Positions 35,820-44,658 of a stretch of 64,000 nucleotides of DNA are shown in pieces. The notes beneath the pieces were generated by a model. That model ran no database searches. It was not told the DNA's origin and saw nothing but the letters and a program-made list of their open reading frames with translations. Every line of letters starts with the position of its first letter. Positions within the stretch are counted from its first letter, which is position 1. The stretch is from JALHNI01 sp044226365 (GTDB lineage: Bacteria > Acidobacteriota > Terriglobia > Bryobacterales > Bryobacteraceae), in assembly GCA_044226365.1 (NCBI GenBank), contig JBGAHE010000030.1:1-64000 (forward strand), in the 5' to 3' direction. Position numbers and translations under genes: made by a program.

Positions 35820-36683
35820 ATGAACGCCTTGAAGACCGCTCTCCTGCTTGGTTCGCTGAGTGGCATGTTGATTGTCGTCGGCCGCCTCGTTGGCGGCCAG
35901 CAAGGCATGCTGTTCGCCCTTGTCATGGCGATCGGCATGAACTTTGTCAGCTACTTCTTCTCCGAGAAGATGGCCCTCTCCTCGAGCGGCGCCGTGCGCG
36001 TCAGCGAGACCGAAAACCCTCACATTTTCAGCCGGATCGCGCCGATGACCGCTCGTCTGTGCGAACGCATGGGCATTCCCATGCCCAAGCTCTGGGTGCT
36101 GCCGGAAGCTTCGCCGAACGCCTTCGCCACCGGCCGCAACCCTCAGAATTCGTCGGTTGCCGTTTCCGCCGGCCTGCTCGACCTGATGAACGACCGCGAA
36201 GTGGAGGCCGTCATCGCCCACGAGCTCGGCCATATCAAGAACCGGGACATTCTCATTAGCTCCATCGCCGCCACCATCGCCGCAGCGATCTCCTACCTCG
36301 GCCACATGCTGATGTTCTTCGGCCCGCGCCACCACGACGACGAGGAGGATTCGGGCGGCGGCATGCTCGGCGGCCTCGCCATGATGATCCTGGCTCCCCT
36401 GGCGGCCGGCGTCATCCAGATGGCCATCTCGCGCACGCGCGAGTTCAGTGCGGACTATGCCGCGGCCAAGTACACCGGTACCCCCGACGGCCTGATCTCC
36501 GGCCTCGCCAAGCTTGACTCCTGGTCCAAGCGCCTGCCCATGGAATCGGCCACACCCGCCATGTCGCACATGTACATCATTCCGCCGATGACCGGCGCCT
36601 GGTTCGCCCAGCTGTTTTCTACGCACCCGGCCACCGCCGACCGCATCGCCCGGCTCGAGTCCTATCGCGGGCGGCAGCTCTAA
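35820..36683 (+). CDS. htpX: M48 zinc metalloprotease HtpX
   Basis: A 287-aa inner-membrane protease for quality control of membrane proteins. It has two N-terminal transmembrane helices, the zinc motif HELGH at residues 134-138 and the downstream glutamate in ISRTREFSADYAAA. A further hydrophobic hairpin lies near residues 150-200. Length is typical of HtpX (about 290 aa). The GGGMLGGLAMM loop next to the acidic HHDDEEDSG insert is typical of acidobacterial versions. Apparently single-gene. Confidence 0.95.
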   Translation: MNALKTALLLGSLSGMLIVVGRLVGGQQGMLFALVMAIGMNFVSYFFSEKMALSSSGAVRVSETENPHIFSRIAPMTARLCERMGIPMPKLWVLPEASPNAFATGRNPQNSSVAVSAGLLDLMNDREVEAVIAHELGHIKNRDILISSIAATIAAAISYLGHMLMFFGPRHHDDEEDSGGGMLGGLAMMILAPLAAGVIQMAISRTREFSADYAAAKYTGTPDGLISGLAKLDSWSKRLPMESATPAMSHMYIIPPMTGAWFAQLFSTHPATADRIARLESYRGRQL

Positions 36684-36818
36684 GCCGCCTGCTCCCTTCA
36701 CTTTTCACAACTGTCAATCGCTTCCGCCACGTAAACACGAATAGGCAGTTGGTTCTGTATGGGAACAGGTCCCCTTCGCCGATATGCCAAAGAACGGTTA
36801 CAATAAACGAGTATCTTG

Positions 36819-37556
36819 ATGGGAAGTTCTCTCGGCGTCCTGAGCCTAGCCTTCATCGGTCTCGCCTCTACCCTCCAAGCCCAATCGTTCGCAGTCACGG
36901 AAAAAGCGGACCCCGCCAAAGAACTGCTCGAACGCTACTGGGAACTGGAGAAGAAGCGCGTCCCTCTGGTCGACGTGGCCATGGACTGCGAAATCGAAGC
37001 CACCGTCCCCAAGTGGAAAAAGTCCAGCAAAATGACCGCCTTGCGCCTGATCTCGAAGATCGGCCGGGTCACTTACCAGAAGCTCGCCTTCACCGGTGAC
37101 GATCAGGTGAAGCGTGACGTCATCGCCCGCTTCCTGAATGCCGAAACCGAAGCCCGCAGCCAGGCCGGCGACATCTCCATCACCCCGGCGAACTACAAGT
37201 TCAACTACAAGGGCCGCCTGGAGCAAGGCGGCAAGGTCGTCTACATCTTCCAGTTGAACCCGCGCTCCAAGCGCATCGGCCTCTTCAAAGGCGACCTCTG
37301 GCTCGACTCGGTCACCGGCCTCCCCGTCCGTGAAAGCGGCCGCCTGGTGAAGAATCCCTCCGTCTTCTTCAAGAAGACCGAATTCACCCGCAACTACGAA
37401 ATTCGCGATGGGCAGGCGTACCTGTCCACCTGGAACAGCTCCATCGACGCCCGCATCGTCGGGCGCGTCGAGATGGCCGTGAAGTATTCCAATTACAAGC
37501 AGCCGGCCCCGGCGGAGGCTGCCCCGGCCGAAGCGCCGCAAGCCAAAGTTTTTTGA
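36819..37556 (+). CDS. exported protein of unknown function (LolA/outer-membrane-sorting-like)
   Basis: A 245-aa protein with a signal peptide (residues 1-22, ending TLQAQ). The mature part is beta-rich and reads like a LolA/LppX-type half-barrel (NYKFNYKGRLEQGGKVVYIFQLNPRSKRIGLFKGDLWLDSVTGLPVRE region split over several strands), with a Pro/Ala-rich tail. Related proteins carry lipids or lipoproteins; this is a fold guess only. ATG 36819 is preferred to TTG 36816. A strong terminator lies about 105 nt downstream. Confidence 0.68.
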   Translation: MGSSLGVLSLAFIGLASTLQAQSFAVTEKADPAKELLERYWELEKKRVPLVDVAMDCEIEATVPKWKKSSKMTALRLISKIGRVTYQKLAFTGDDQVKRDVIARFLNAETEARSQAGDISITPANYKFNYKGRLEQGGKVVYIFQLNPRSKRIGLFKGDLWLDSVTGLPVRESGRLVKNPSVFFKKTEFTRNYEIRDGQAYLSTWNSSIDARIVGRVEMAVKYSNYKQPAPAEAAPAEAPQAKVF

Positions 37557-37661
37557 CCCCGAATTGGCGTCCCTTACGCATTCCTTAGTGAACGCCAAGG
37601 AGGGCGACGCCCAGCGAGAAATCCCCATAGAACGTCCGACAGAAATTCAGACAGAACGAGC

Positions 37662-37692
37662 AAGCGTCCGGCTTCAGAACCGGACGCTTTTC
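37662..37692 (+). terminator. rho-independent terminator in the HAD-operon leader
   Basis: A perfect 10-bp stem AAGCGTCCGG (37662-37671)/CCGGACGCTT (37680-37689) with an 8-nt loop is followed by TTTCGTTT. It stands 105 nt after the 36819 gene and 30 nt before the HAD start. An upstream CGTCCG (37633-37638) repeats the 5' arm and could compete for the 3' arm, allowing conditional readthrough. Confidence 0.78.
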
Positions 37693-37720
37693 GTTTGCAT
37701 GGGACAATACCGAGGAGATG

Positions 37721-38524
37721 ATGGAAGTACTCAATAGCGGCGTCAACGCGCGCCAGGCCAAGGTGGCGATTTTTGACTTTGACGGGACGGTGTCGCTGGT
37801 GCGCTCCGGCTGGGTCCACGTGATGATTCCCATGATGGTGGAAGGCTTGCGCGGCTTGAAGCCCGGCGAAACCGACGAAGAGCTCACGCGCATCGTCGAA
37901 GACTACGTCGGCAAGCTTACCGGCAAAGAGACCATCTACCAGATGATCCAGTACGCCAGCGAAATCGAGCAGCGCGGCGGCCAGCCCCTCACCCCGGTCG
38001 AGTACAAGCACGAGTACCTGCGCCGCCTGTGGGAAGTGATCAAGGACCGCGTCGCCGAACTCCAGAACGGCGGCTCTCCCGAAAAGTACCTCGTCCCCGG
38101 CTCGCGCGCCCTGCTCGAAGCCCTCAAGGCCCGCGGCCTCAAGCTCTACCTCGCCAGCGGCACCGACGAGGTCGACGTCCGCCGTGAAGCTGACCTGCTC
38201 GACATCTCCCGCTACTTCGACGGCGGCATCTACGGCGCCTCCGACAACATCGAGTCCTTCTCCAAGGGCATGCTCGTCAAGCGCCTCGTCGAACAGGCCG
38301 GCTACCAGGGCCCCGAACTGCTCGCCTTCGGTGACGGCTACGTCGAAATCGACGTCGTCAAGCAAGCCGGCGGCGTCGCCGTGGGCGTCGCCAGCGACGA
38401 ACCCGCCTGCGAGAAGGTCGACGACTGGAAGCGCAATCGCCTCGCCGGCGTCGGTGCCGACTACATGGTCGCCAACTTCTCCGCCTGCCAGCAGTGGCTG
38501 CCTCGCCTCTTCGGAGAGAATTAA
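37721..38524 (+). CDS. HAD-superfamily hydrolase/phosphatase
   Basis: A 267-aa HAD hydrolase. Motif I IFDFDGTVSLV supplies the nucleophilic Asp pair, motif II is LYLASGTDEVD, and motif IV is LLAFGDGYVEIDVVKQAGG. It has an alpha-helical C1 cap between motifs I and II. It heads an operon with a PfkB-type kinase and a ROK kinase (8-bp gap, then 4-bp overlap), suggesting sugar-phosphate or nucleotide-sugar turnover. ATG 37721 is taken rather than ATG 37718 because GAGGAG then has workable spacing. Preceded by a terminator-bearing leader. Confidence 0.88.
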   Translation: MEVLNSGVNARQAKVAIFDFDGTVSLVRSGWVHVMIPMMVEGLRGLKPGETDEELTRIVEDYVGKLTGKETIYQMIQYASEIEQRGGQPLTPVEYKHEYLRRLWEVIKDRVAELQNGGSPEKYLVPGSRALLEALKARGLKLYLASGTDEVDVRREADLLDISRYFDGGIYGASDNIESFSKGMLVKRLVEQAGYQGPELLAFGDGYVEIDVVKQAGGVAVGVASDEPACEKVDDWKRNRLAGVGADYMVANFSACQQWLPRLFGEN

Positions 38525-38532
38525 GCGCCGCC

Positions 38533-39495
38533 ATGACGCCCCGTGACATCCTGGCGAAGCTCCCTTCGCTTTCCGCCCTCGTGGTCGGCGACATCTGCCT
38601 GGACCGCTGGTGTACCTATGACCCGGCTCTCTCCGAGCCCTCGCGCGAAACCGGCATCCCGCGCGTCGCCGTCACCCGCACCGAACTCACCCCCGGCGCC
38701 GCCGGCACCGTCGCCAACAACCTCGCCGACCTCGGCGTCGGCATCATCAATATCCTCGGCCTCATCGGTGACGACGGCTTCGGTTACGAACTGAAGCAGG
38801 CCCTTGGCCAGCGCCGCGTCTCCTCCGAGCTGCTGCTCACCCGCACCGGCTATCCTACCTTCACCTACACCAAGCTGCTCAACCAGCAGACCGGCGAGGA
38901 GGACCTCCCGCGCGTCGACTTCGTCTCCGTCGACCCCACGCCCGCCGACATCGAAGAGCGCGTCATCGAGCAGCTCCGCCAATGGGCCGGCCGCTTTGAC
39001 GTCATCTTCATTGCCGACCAGGCCGAAATCGAAGTCGGCGGACTCATCACGCCCGCCATCCGGCAGGAAGTCGCCAAGCTCGCCGATCGCCAGTTCTTCT
39101 TCGTCGACTCGCGCGCCCATCTCGACGGCTTCCACAACGTTCTCCTCAAGCCGAATCAGGAAGAGGCCGAAACCATCTGCCAACGCCTGTTCGGTGACCC
39201 GCGCGCCTTTGGCCGTCTCCGCGAACTCACGCAAGCACCCTTACTCCTGGTCACCCACGGCGGCGACGGCGTCATGATCGTCACGCCCGAAGGCGAACAA
39301 TGGGTGCCCACCGTCAAAGTGAAAAACCCCGTCGACATCTGCGGGGCAGGGGATAGCTTCTCCGCTGGCGCGGCCATGGCCATGGCGGCCGGTGCTTCGG
39401 TGCCCGAGGCCATCGACTTCGGCCATCGCGTCGCCTCGATCACTGTCATGAAGAAGGGCACCGGCACCGCCACGCCCGAGGAGTTGCTCCGATGA
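38533..39495 (+). CDS. PfkB-family carbohydrate kinase (RfaE1/heptose-kinase-like)
   Basis: A 320-aa ribokinase-fold sugar kinase. PfkB signature 2 is present as DICGAGDSFSAGAAMAM with catalytic Asp274, and the N-terminus has the substrate lid segment SALVVGDICLDRW. It resembles the kinase domain of RfaE/HldE (D-glycero-beta-D-manno-heptose 7-phosphate kinase), but the nucleotidyltransferase domain is absent, so an RfaE1-type or other sugar kinase is possible. Its start lies 8 bp after the HAD gene, and the ROK gene overlaps its stop (ATGA). Frames further upstream are excluded by overlap with the HAD gene. Confidence 0.85.
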   Translation: MTPRDILAKLPSLSALVVGDICLDRWCTYDPALSEPSRETGIPRVAVTRTELTPGAAGTVANNLADLGVGIINILGLIGDDGFGYELKQALGQRRVSSELLLTRTGYPTFTYTKLLNQQTGEEDLPRVDFVSVDPTPADIEERVIEQLRQWAGRFDVIFIADQAEIEVGGLITPAIRQEVAKLADRQFFFVDSRAHLDGFHNVLLKPNQEEAETICQRLFGDPRAFGRLRELTQAPLLLVTHGGDGVMIVTPEGEQWVPTVKVKNPVDICGAGDSFSAGAAMAMAAGASVPEAIDFGHRVASITVMKKGTGTATPEELLR

Positions 39496-40346
39496 ACACT
39501 CTCGCCATTGACATCGGCGGCACCAAGTTCTCCATGGCCGTCTTCAGCGACGGCCGCATGATCGAACGTGTCTCCGAACCCACGGACCGTGAAGGCGGCC
39601 GCGACTGGATGCTCAACCGCATCGTCACCATCGCCAAAGGCTGGCAGAAATCTCCGGGCTTCGCTCGCTGCGGCATTGGCTTCGGCGGCCCGGTCATTTT
39701 CCCGGACCAGCGCATCGCCCTCTCCACGCACGTCGGCGGCTGGAGCGACTACGCTCTGCCGTTGTTTCTCAAGCAGGAACTCGGCGTCCCCGTCCTGATG
39801 GATAACGACGCTAACGTCGGCGCGCTCGGCGAAGGCCGTTATGGTGCTGGCCGCGGCGCGCTGCCGCTCTTTTACATGACGCTCTCCACCGGCATCGGCG
39901 GCGGCATCCTCACCGCCCACGGCGTCCATCGCGGCGCCGATAGTTATGGCGGCGAAATCGGACACCTCACCATCCGTCCCGATGGTCCTTCGTGCCTCTG
40001 CGGCGCGCGCGGTTGTTACGAACGGGTGTGCTGTGGCTTGTGGCTCGAACGCGACCATGGGCGGTCGGCGAAGGAGTTGCTCCAGGACCCGGGGTTTGTC
40101 GAGCAGTATGTCGTGGACTTAGCGCTCGGCTTGAAGGCCGCGTTGATGTTACTGAATCCGGCACGCATCGTCATTGGCGGTGGAATCAGCAAAGCCGGCG
40201 ACCAGTTATTCGTTCCCTTGCGGGCCGAACTGGGCCGTCAGATGACCAGTTGGTCGCGCGCCCGCATCGACGTGGTACCAGCCGAACTAGGCGACGACAG
40301 CGTGCTGTGGGGCGCGCTGGAGTTAGCTGGCGAACTTACTTCTTAA
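39492..40346 (+). CDS. ROK-family sugar kinase
   Basis: A 284-aa ROK protein. It begins LAIDIGGTKFSMAVF (phosphate-binding loop) and has the acidic catalytic region DNDANVGALGEG. The ROK zinc motif is complete: EIGH, then CLCGARGCYE with three cysteines. No DNA-binding domain, so it is a kinase such as glucokinase or N-acetylmannosamine kinase rather than a repressor. Last gene of the HAD-PfkB-ROK operon. It converges with the zinc-ribbon gene, overlapping by 11 bp. Confidence 0.9.
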   Translation: MNTLAIDIGGTKFSMAVFSDGRMIERVSEPTDREGGRDWMLNRIVTIAKGWQKSPGFARCGIGFGGPVIFPDQRIALSTHVGGWSDYALPLFLKQELGVPVLMDNDANVGALGEGRYGAGRGALPLFYMTLSTGIGGGILTAHGVHRGADSYGGEIGHLTIRPDGPSCLCGARGCYERVCCGLWLERDHGRSAKELLQDPGFVEQYVVDLALGLKAALMLLNPARIVIGGGISKAGDQLFVPLRAELGRQMTSWSRARIDVVPAELGDDSVLWGALELAGELTS

Positions 40347-40833
40347 ACAGATTGTCGAAGGCCGCGCGGGCATCGCTCGCGCTCTTCGGCGCCGGGCCAT
40401 TCGGCAAAATCGGCGCGCGCATCGCTCCGGCCGCCGATTGCGGCGCCGCATCGCGCGCCACGGTCACCTGCGGGGAAAAGAGCTGGCATTCGTTCGCTCG
40501 ATCCTTATACGCAATCCGCTCCGGAATCGGTTTGCGGCACTGGAAACGCGTCGACGGTTCAAAGTAAGTGCACTGCTTACAACAATGCAGTGCGGCGTTA
40601 CATTTCGGACAGTTTCCGGTGAAGTCAGTCTCGGAAGACAGCGTCGTCGAGCAATTATAGCAACGCGACGCGGTCACCGTCTGAACCATCCGCGGTAAAC
40701 GCGGACCGGTAATGTCGATGGACGGGCGGGGGCCTTGCGGCTTCGGGCGATCGCGTTCGAATCCGCGATCTCCGCCGCGGTCAAAGCCGCGGTCCTGATA
40801 GCCGTTTTGGCGGTATTTGCGGTCGTCATCCAT
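40336..40833 (-). CDS. small zinc-ribbon protein with disordered N-terminus
   Basis: A 165-aa protein of unknown function. Residues 1-48 are Arg/Gly/Asp-rich (repeated RGFDRGGDRG-type segments) and probably disordered and nucleic-acid-binding. The middle carries cysteines 58, 61, 75, 78, 84, 85 and 88, which fit one or two zinc ribbons (CYNC..CPKC, CCKQC), with further cysteines at 99 and 116. An AAGGGAG site precedes the ATG. RG-rich plus zinc-ribbon design is reminiscent of RNA-binding or ribosome-associated factors, but no family is recognised. Confidence 0.72.
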   Translation of the reverse strand: MDDDRKYRQNGYQDRGFDRGGDRGFERDRPKPQGPRPSIDITGPRLPRMVQTVTASRCYNCSTTLSSETDFTGNCPKCNAALHCCKQCTYFEPSTRFQCRKPIPERIAYKDRANECQLFSPQVTVARDAAPQSAAGAMRAPILPNGPAPKSASDARAAFDNLFKK

Positions 40834-41158
40834 GAAAAGATGCTCCCTTGCGGATTTCCAATAAGTCCCGGCGAATGCCTACACTACTTCGTTCTTTCGT
40901 ATCTGTTGCGTGTTAGGAGGGACTGGAAAGATGGTCTAAGCCCGTATTTGTCCATTCAGGTCCGACCGCTGACTCTCTTAGTTCGATCGGAACATCGAAG
41001 TCTGCTCGCTTACCGGCTTGCTGCGCGGAACGGCTGAGTTCCGAAAAGCAATGGGGAAGTTGGTTCGCGAGAAGTTCACACCAGGTCGGTCAGAACTGAA
41101 CTCAGGACTTCACCCTTATATCACGTTCTTTCGGACAAATCTAGCGTGAACTTTATCC
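40834..41158. other. 325-bp intergenic region, no confident feature
   Basis: The stretch lies between the two minus-strand genes. It holds the promoter/leader of the zinc-ribbon gene (AAGGGAG near 40846) and the 3' side of glgP. A few short GTTC/GAAC-type dyads occur (e.g. around 40980-40995), but no recognisable RNA gene, repeat or coding frame. Confidence 0.4.
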
Positions 41159-43708
41159 TTAAGCCCATTTCATACGCCCCTGACAGGGCCGCCGCAAAGG
41201 ATCCTCCGTATGATTCGGACTCACCCGGAACGCATATCCTAAACGCCCCATCAGTCCTGGTACGAGCTGCCGTGTAAAAACATGAAGGCCGTCTTTTGTT
41301 TCGGACGCCAGCAACGGCACCGGATGCGCTTCCACCAGCTGACCGTCGCCCGCCACGCGCCCCACCACCACTTCCACCTTCACGTCTTCCGGCTTTAAAC
41401 CCGCCAGATCCACCACCGCCCGCATCAGGATCGACTGGTCGCCCGTGATCTCGCTCACCGGCTCCGCCGGACCCGCCTCGCGAATCTGCACGCGATCCCA
41501 CACGCTCTCCACCTGCCGCTCCCACGCCGCACGCTCTCGCGCCAGCGCAAACGAACCGGTGCGCATCTGATCGAACGCCGCGTGCGCCGGGCGGTACAGC
41601 CGCGTCGTGTACTCCTCCAGCATCCGCTGCGCGTTAAAGCGCGGGCTCATGTTCTTCAGGCAGACCTTCATGCGGTCCACCCACCCTTCCGGCACCCCAT
41701 CGTCGTTGCGCCGGTAGTACAGCGGCAGAATGTCATGCTCGAGCGTGTTGTAGATGTCGAGCGCGTGCAGGTCGTCCTGATCTTCGCGATACGGCTCCCG
41801 CCCGCCGATGGCCCAACCGCCCGAATCCTCGTACGCTTCGTCGTACCAGCCGTCCAGAATACTCAGGTTCAGCGCAATTCAACGCCGCCTTCACCATGCC
41901 GGACGTGCCGCAAACCTCTTCGCCGCGCCGCGGAATTGTTCAGCCACAAATCCACGCCCTGCACCATTTCTTTGGCGATGCGTTAGCCGTAGTTTTCGAG
42001 GAACACCAGACGATTCTTCAACTCGGGATCGCGCGACAGCAAGGCAATCTCGCGAATGAACGTCTTGCCCGGCACGTCCTTCGGATGTGCCTTGCCGGCA
42101 ATCACGATCTGCACCGGCCGCTCCGCATGCAGCAGAATGCGCTTCAAGCGCTCCGGATCGCGGAACAACAAAGTCGCCCGCTTATAGGTCGCAAGCGCCG
42201 CGCAAAGCCGATCGTGAAGACCTCCGGATCGAAGCCTTCTTCAATACGCGGATCTCGGCGGCCGAAGCATGCCGCTGCGCGCCACCGTGGCCGCGCGTTC
42301 GCGCACGAAGATCAGCTGCTTTTTGCGCTTGCGATGCGCTTCCCAGATCTCGCTGCGCGGAATTTCGTCGACCTGCGCCCAGATGGCCGGCTCCTGATGC
42401 CGGTCCCGCCAATCCGGCTGCAGATAACTGTCGAACACGGTCGCCAGATCGCCGTTCAACATCGACGGCAGATGCGTCCTGCTGGTCACGACGTGATCGG
42501 CACTTCCTCGGTCGGCAGGTTCGGCCACGTCGCTCCCATCTCGCGCGACACCACGCCGTGCAGCATCGCCACCGCATTGCGGAACGCCGAAGGCAGTGCA
42601 TCGCCGCGATCGCCATCGAGAACTTCTCATTCGTATCGCTGCCCATCTTGCGGCCCAAGCCAAACAATTGCGCAGGCGATGTTGCCTTCGTTGCAGAAGG
42701 GCTCAGGTGATCCCACACCAGCGACCCTTCGAACAGGTCGATGCCCGCCGGTACCGACGTATGCGTCGTGAAGATGTTGCTTTCTGCGCGTCGCTTCCAG
42801 CGCCCTTCGAACGTCAGCTTGTGCTCGTCCATCAGATCGCGGATCCGCTCGAGTGCCAAAACGCCGCGTGTCCTTCGTTCATGGAACACGGTCGGCGGAT
42901 GGCCCAGCGCCTTCAGCACCCGCAACCCCGCCGATCCCCAGCACGATCACCTGCTTGATGCGCGTCCCGTGATCGCCGCCGTACAGGTTCTCGGTGATGT
43001 TCCGGATCTCTTCGGTCTCGTTCTCCGGAATATTCGTATCGAGCAGATACAGCTTGTTCCGCCCGGACTCCACCTGCCACACCTTGATCCGGATCGTCGC
43101 AAACGGCAGATTCACCGCCACCCGCAGTTCCTGGCCATCCGGACCGTTCACCGGGCGGCACGGCATCAGGTGAAAATCATTCACCGGATACATTTCCAAC
43201 TGCCAGCCATCCGGGTTCAACACCTGCTGGTGATAGCCCTTCTGATACGCCAATCCCACGCCGATCAGCGGCAGGCCCGCGTCGCTCGAGCCCTTCATGT
43301 GATCGCCCGAAAGCACGCCCAAACCGCCCGAATACACCGGCAGACAATCCGTCAGGCCGTACTCCATGGAGAAGTAAGCGATCAGCATCTTCTCATCGCC
43401 GGGCTGCCGCAAGTCCATCGGCGCCCGTTTCATGTAGAGGTCAAACCGCTCGCACGCCCGTTCATAAACAGCCATGTAGCGCGGATCCGCCGCCGCTCGC
43501 GCCAGCGTTTCCTGCGGCAGGCTGCTCAGCATCAGCACCGGGTTATGGCTCGCCCTCCAGGCCGCCGGATCCAGCCGGCGGAAGACCAGACGGAGGTGGT
43601 GATCCCAGCTCCATAGAGGTTGTAAGCCAGCTCCGGCAGGCGCTTCAGTGATTCCGGCAGCGCGGGATTGACCTGAAGCTCACGATACGAACGGATTTGG
43701 AAGGGCAT
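41159..43708 (-). pseudogene. glgP: alpha-glucan (glycogen) phosphorylase broken by multiple frameshifts
   Basis: Three frames together encode a full alpha-glucan-phosphorylase-type protein of about 850 aa, which would release glucose 1-phosphate from glycogen. The N-terminus is MPFQIRSYRELQVNP at 43708, then YFSMEYGLTDCLPVYSGGLGVLSGDH, FTTHTSVPAGIDLFE, IGFARR, AGKAHP, GVDLWLNN and the intact end from about 41880. Breaks include one missing base near 43613, an extra base near 42927, losses near 42883 and 42860, others near 42700, 42600, 42495, 42270 and 42190, an in-frame stop near 41985, and shifts near 41925 and 41880. Each repaired frame restores conserved residues, so the damage is recent or artefactual. 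Confidence 0.88.
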
Positions 43709-43796
43709 TCGGCAAACTCTAGGAACGAGATCGGTTTTTTCGACTGAAGGCTAAATTAACTTTTCCAAAGGATTTTCAAATCCTGGGAGCATCGAT

Positions 43797-43802
43797 TACA
43801 AT
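43797..43802 (+). promoter_or_regulatory. -10-like hexamer 7 nt before Rrf2-gene start
   Basis: TACAAT at 43797-43802 is followed by seven nt and ATG 43810. No Shine-Dalgarno sequence is seen. Confidence 0.45.
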
Positions 43803-43809
43803 TGGCGAC

Positions 43810-44658
43810 ATGAAATTGAGTGCTCAGGAGGAGTACTGGCTCCGTTGCCTACTCCACATGGCGCGCCAGGGTGAAGGGGCCAGCCTCTGTATACCCGAGA
43901 TTAGCCGCGCCGAAGGCCTGTCCATCCCGAACGTAGCCAAGTTGATGCGTTTGTTACGGATGGGCGGATTTGTCGCCAGTGTGCGCGGCCAGTCCGGTGG
44001 CTATACGCTGTCCCGCAATTCTGAGCAAATCACCGTCGGCTCCGTCCTTGAGCTCCTCGGCGGACGCCTCTACGGCCCTTCCTTCTGTGACCGTCATTCC
44101 GGCCTGCAGGAAGTCTGCGCCCACAACAGCGATTGCAGTCTAAGGCCCGTCTGGCAGACCCTGCAGACGATGATCGAACATGTGCTCAACCGCATGACGC
44201 TCAGCGATTTGCAGCGCAACGAGAAGGAAATGATGCGGGTGCTCCATGAGCACCAGCCAACTTGTGCCGGTCACCCAGATCCGCCACAGCGCCCTGATCT
44301 TTCTTCTTCGTGTTTCTTCTTCTTCGTCTTTTTCGGCCTCGTAGCGAGCCTCCTCCGCCTTGGCCGGCGGAGCGGCGTGCTTCACCTGCGCCGGCTCCGG
44401 CTTCTTGACCTCGGCTTCATCCTTGCCCTTCGCCTCGGGCTTGGCCGTCGTTTCGGGCTTCGCCTGAGCGTCGGCCTTGGCCTCCGCTTCCTTCTTGCCG
44501 TGACCTTCGGCGGTGCTTTTTCCTCGACCGGTGACCTCAACCTTGCCCTTGGCGTCCGCCGGTTTCCCGTGCTCGCCCTCTTCCTTCACCTCAGCCTGCG
44601 GCTCCGGATTCGTATACTGCACGATGATCGACACCCGGCGATTATTGGCCGCCCCTGA
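43810..44658 (+). CDS. Rrf2-family transcriptional regulator (3' end uncertain)
   Basis: The first 155 or so codons are a typical Rrf2/IscR-like winged-helix regulator: IPEISRAEGLSIPNVAKLMRLLR is the helix-turn-helix and GGYTLSRN the wing. Cys93, Cys103 and Cys109 have the spacing of an Fe-S cluster site, so it may sense iron, redox state or NO. The open frame runs on to 44658, but after about 44290 it is merely antisense to motB; the natural stop was probably lost to a frameshift in this indel-rich stretch. Start supported by TACAAT seven nt upstream. Divergent from glgP. Confidence 0.8.
   Translation: MKLSAQEEYWLRCLLHMARQGEGASLCIPEISRAEGLSIPNVAKLMRLLRMGGFVASVRGQSGGYTLSRNSEQITVGSVLELLGGRLYGPSFCDRHSGLQEVCAHNSDCSLRPVWQTLQTMIEHVLNRMTLSDLQRNEKEMMRVLHEHQPTCAGHPDPPQRPDLSSSCFFFFVFFGLVASLLRLGRRSGVLHLRRLRLLDLGFILALRLGLGRRFGLRLSVGLGLRFLLAVTFGGAFSSTGDLNLALGVRRFPVLALFLHLSLRLRIRILHDDRHPAIIGRP

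Noticed and set aside
44290..44658. The C-terminal extension of the Rrf2 regulator as a novel domain
   Set aside because: It is the antisense of the motB tail, produced by a lost stop. Rrf2 proteins normally end near residue 150.
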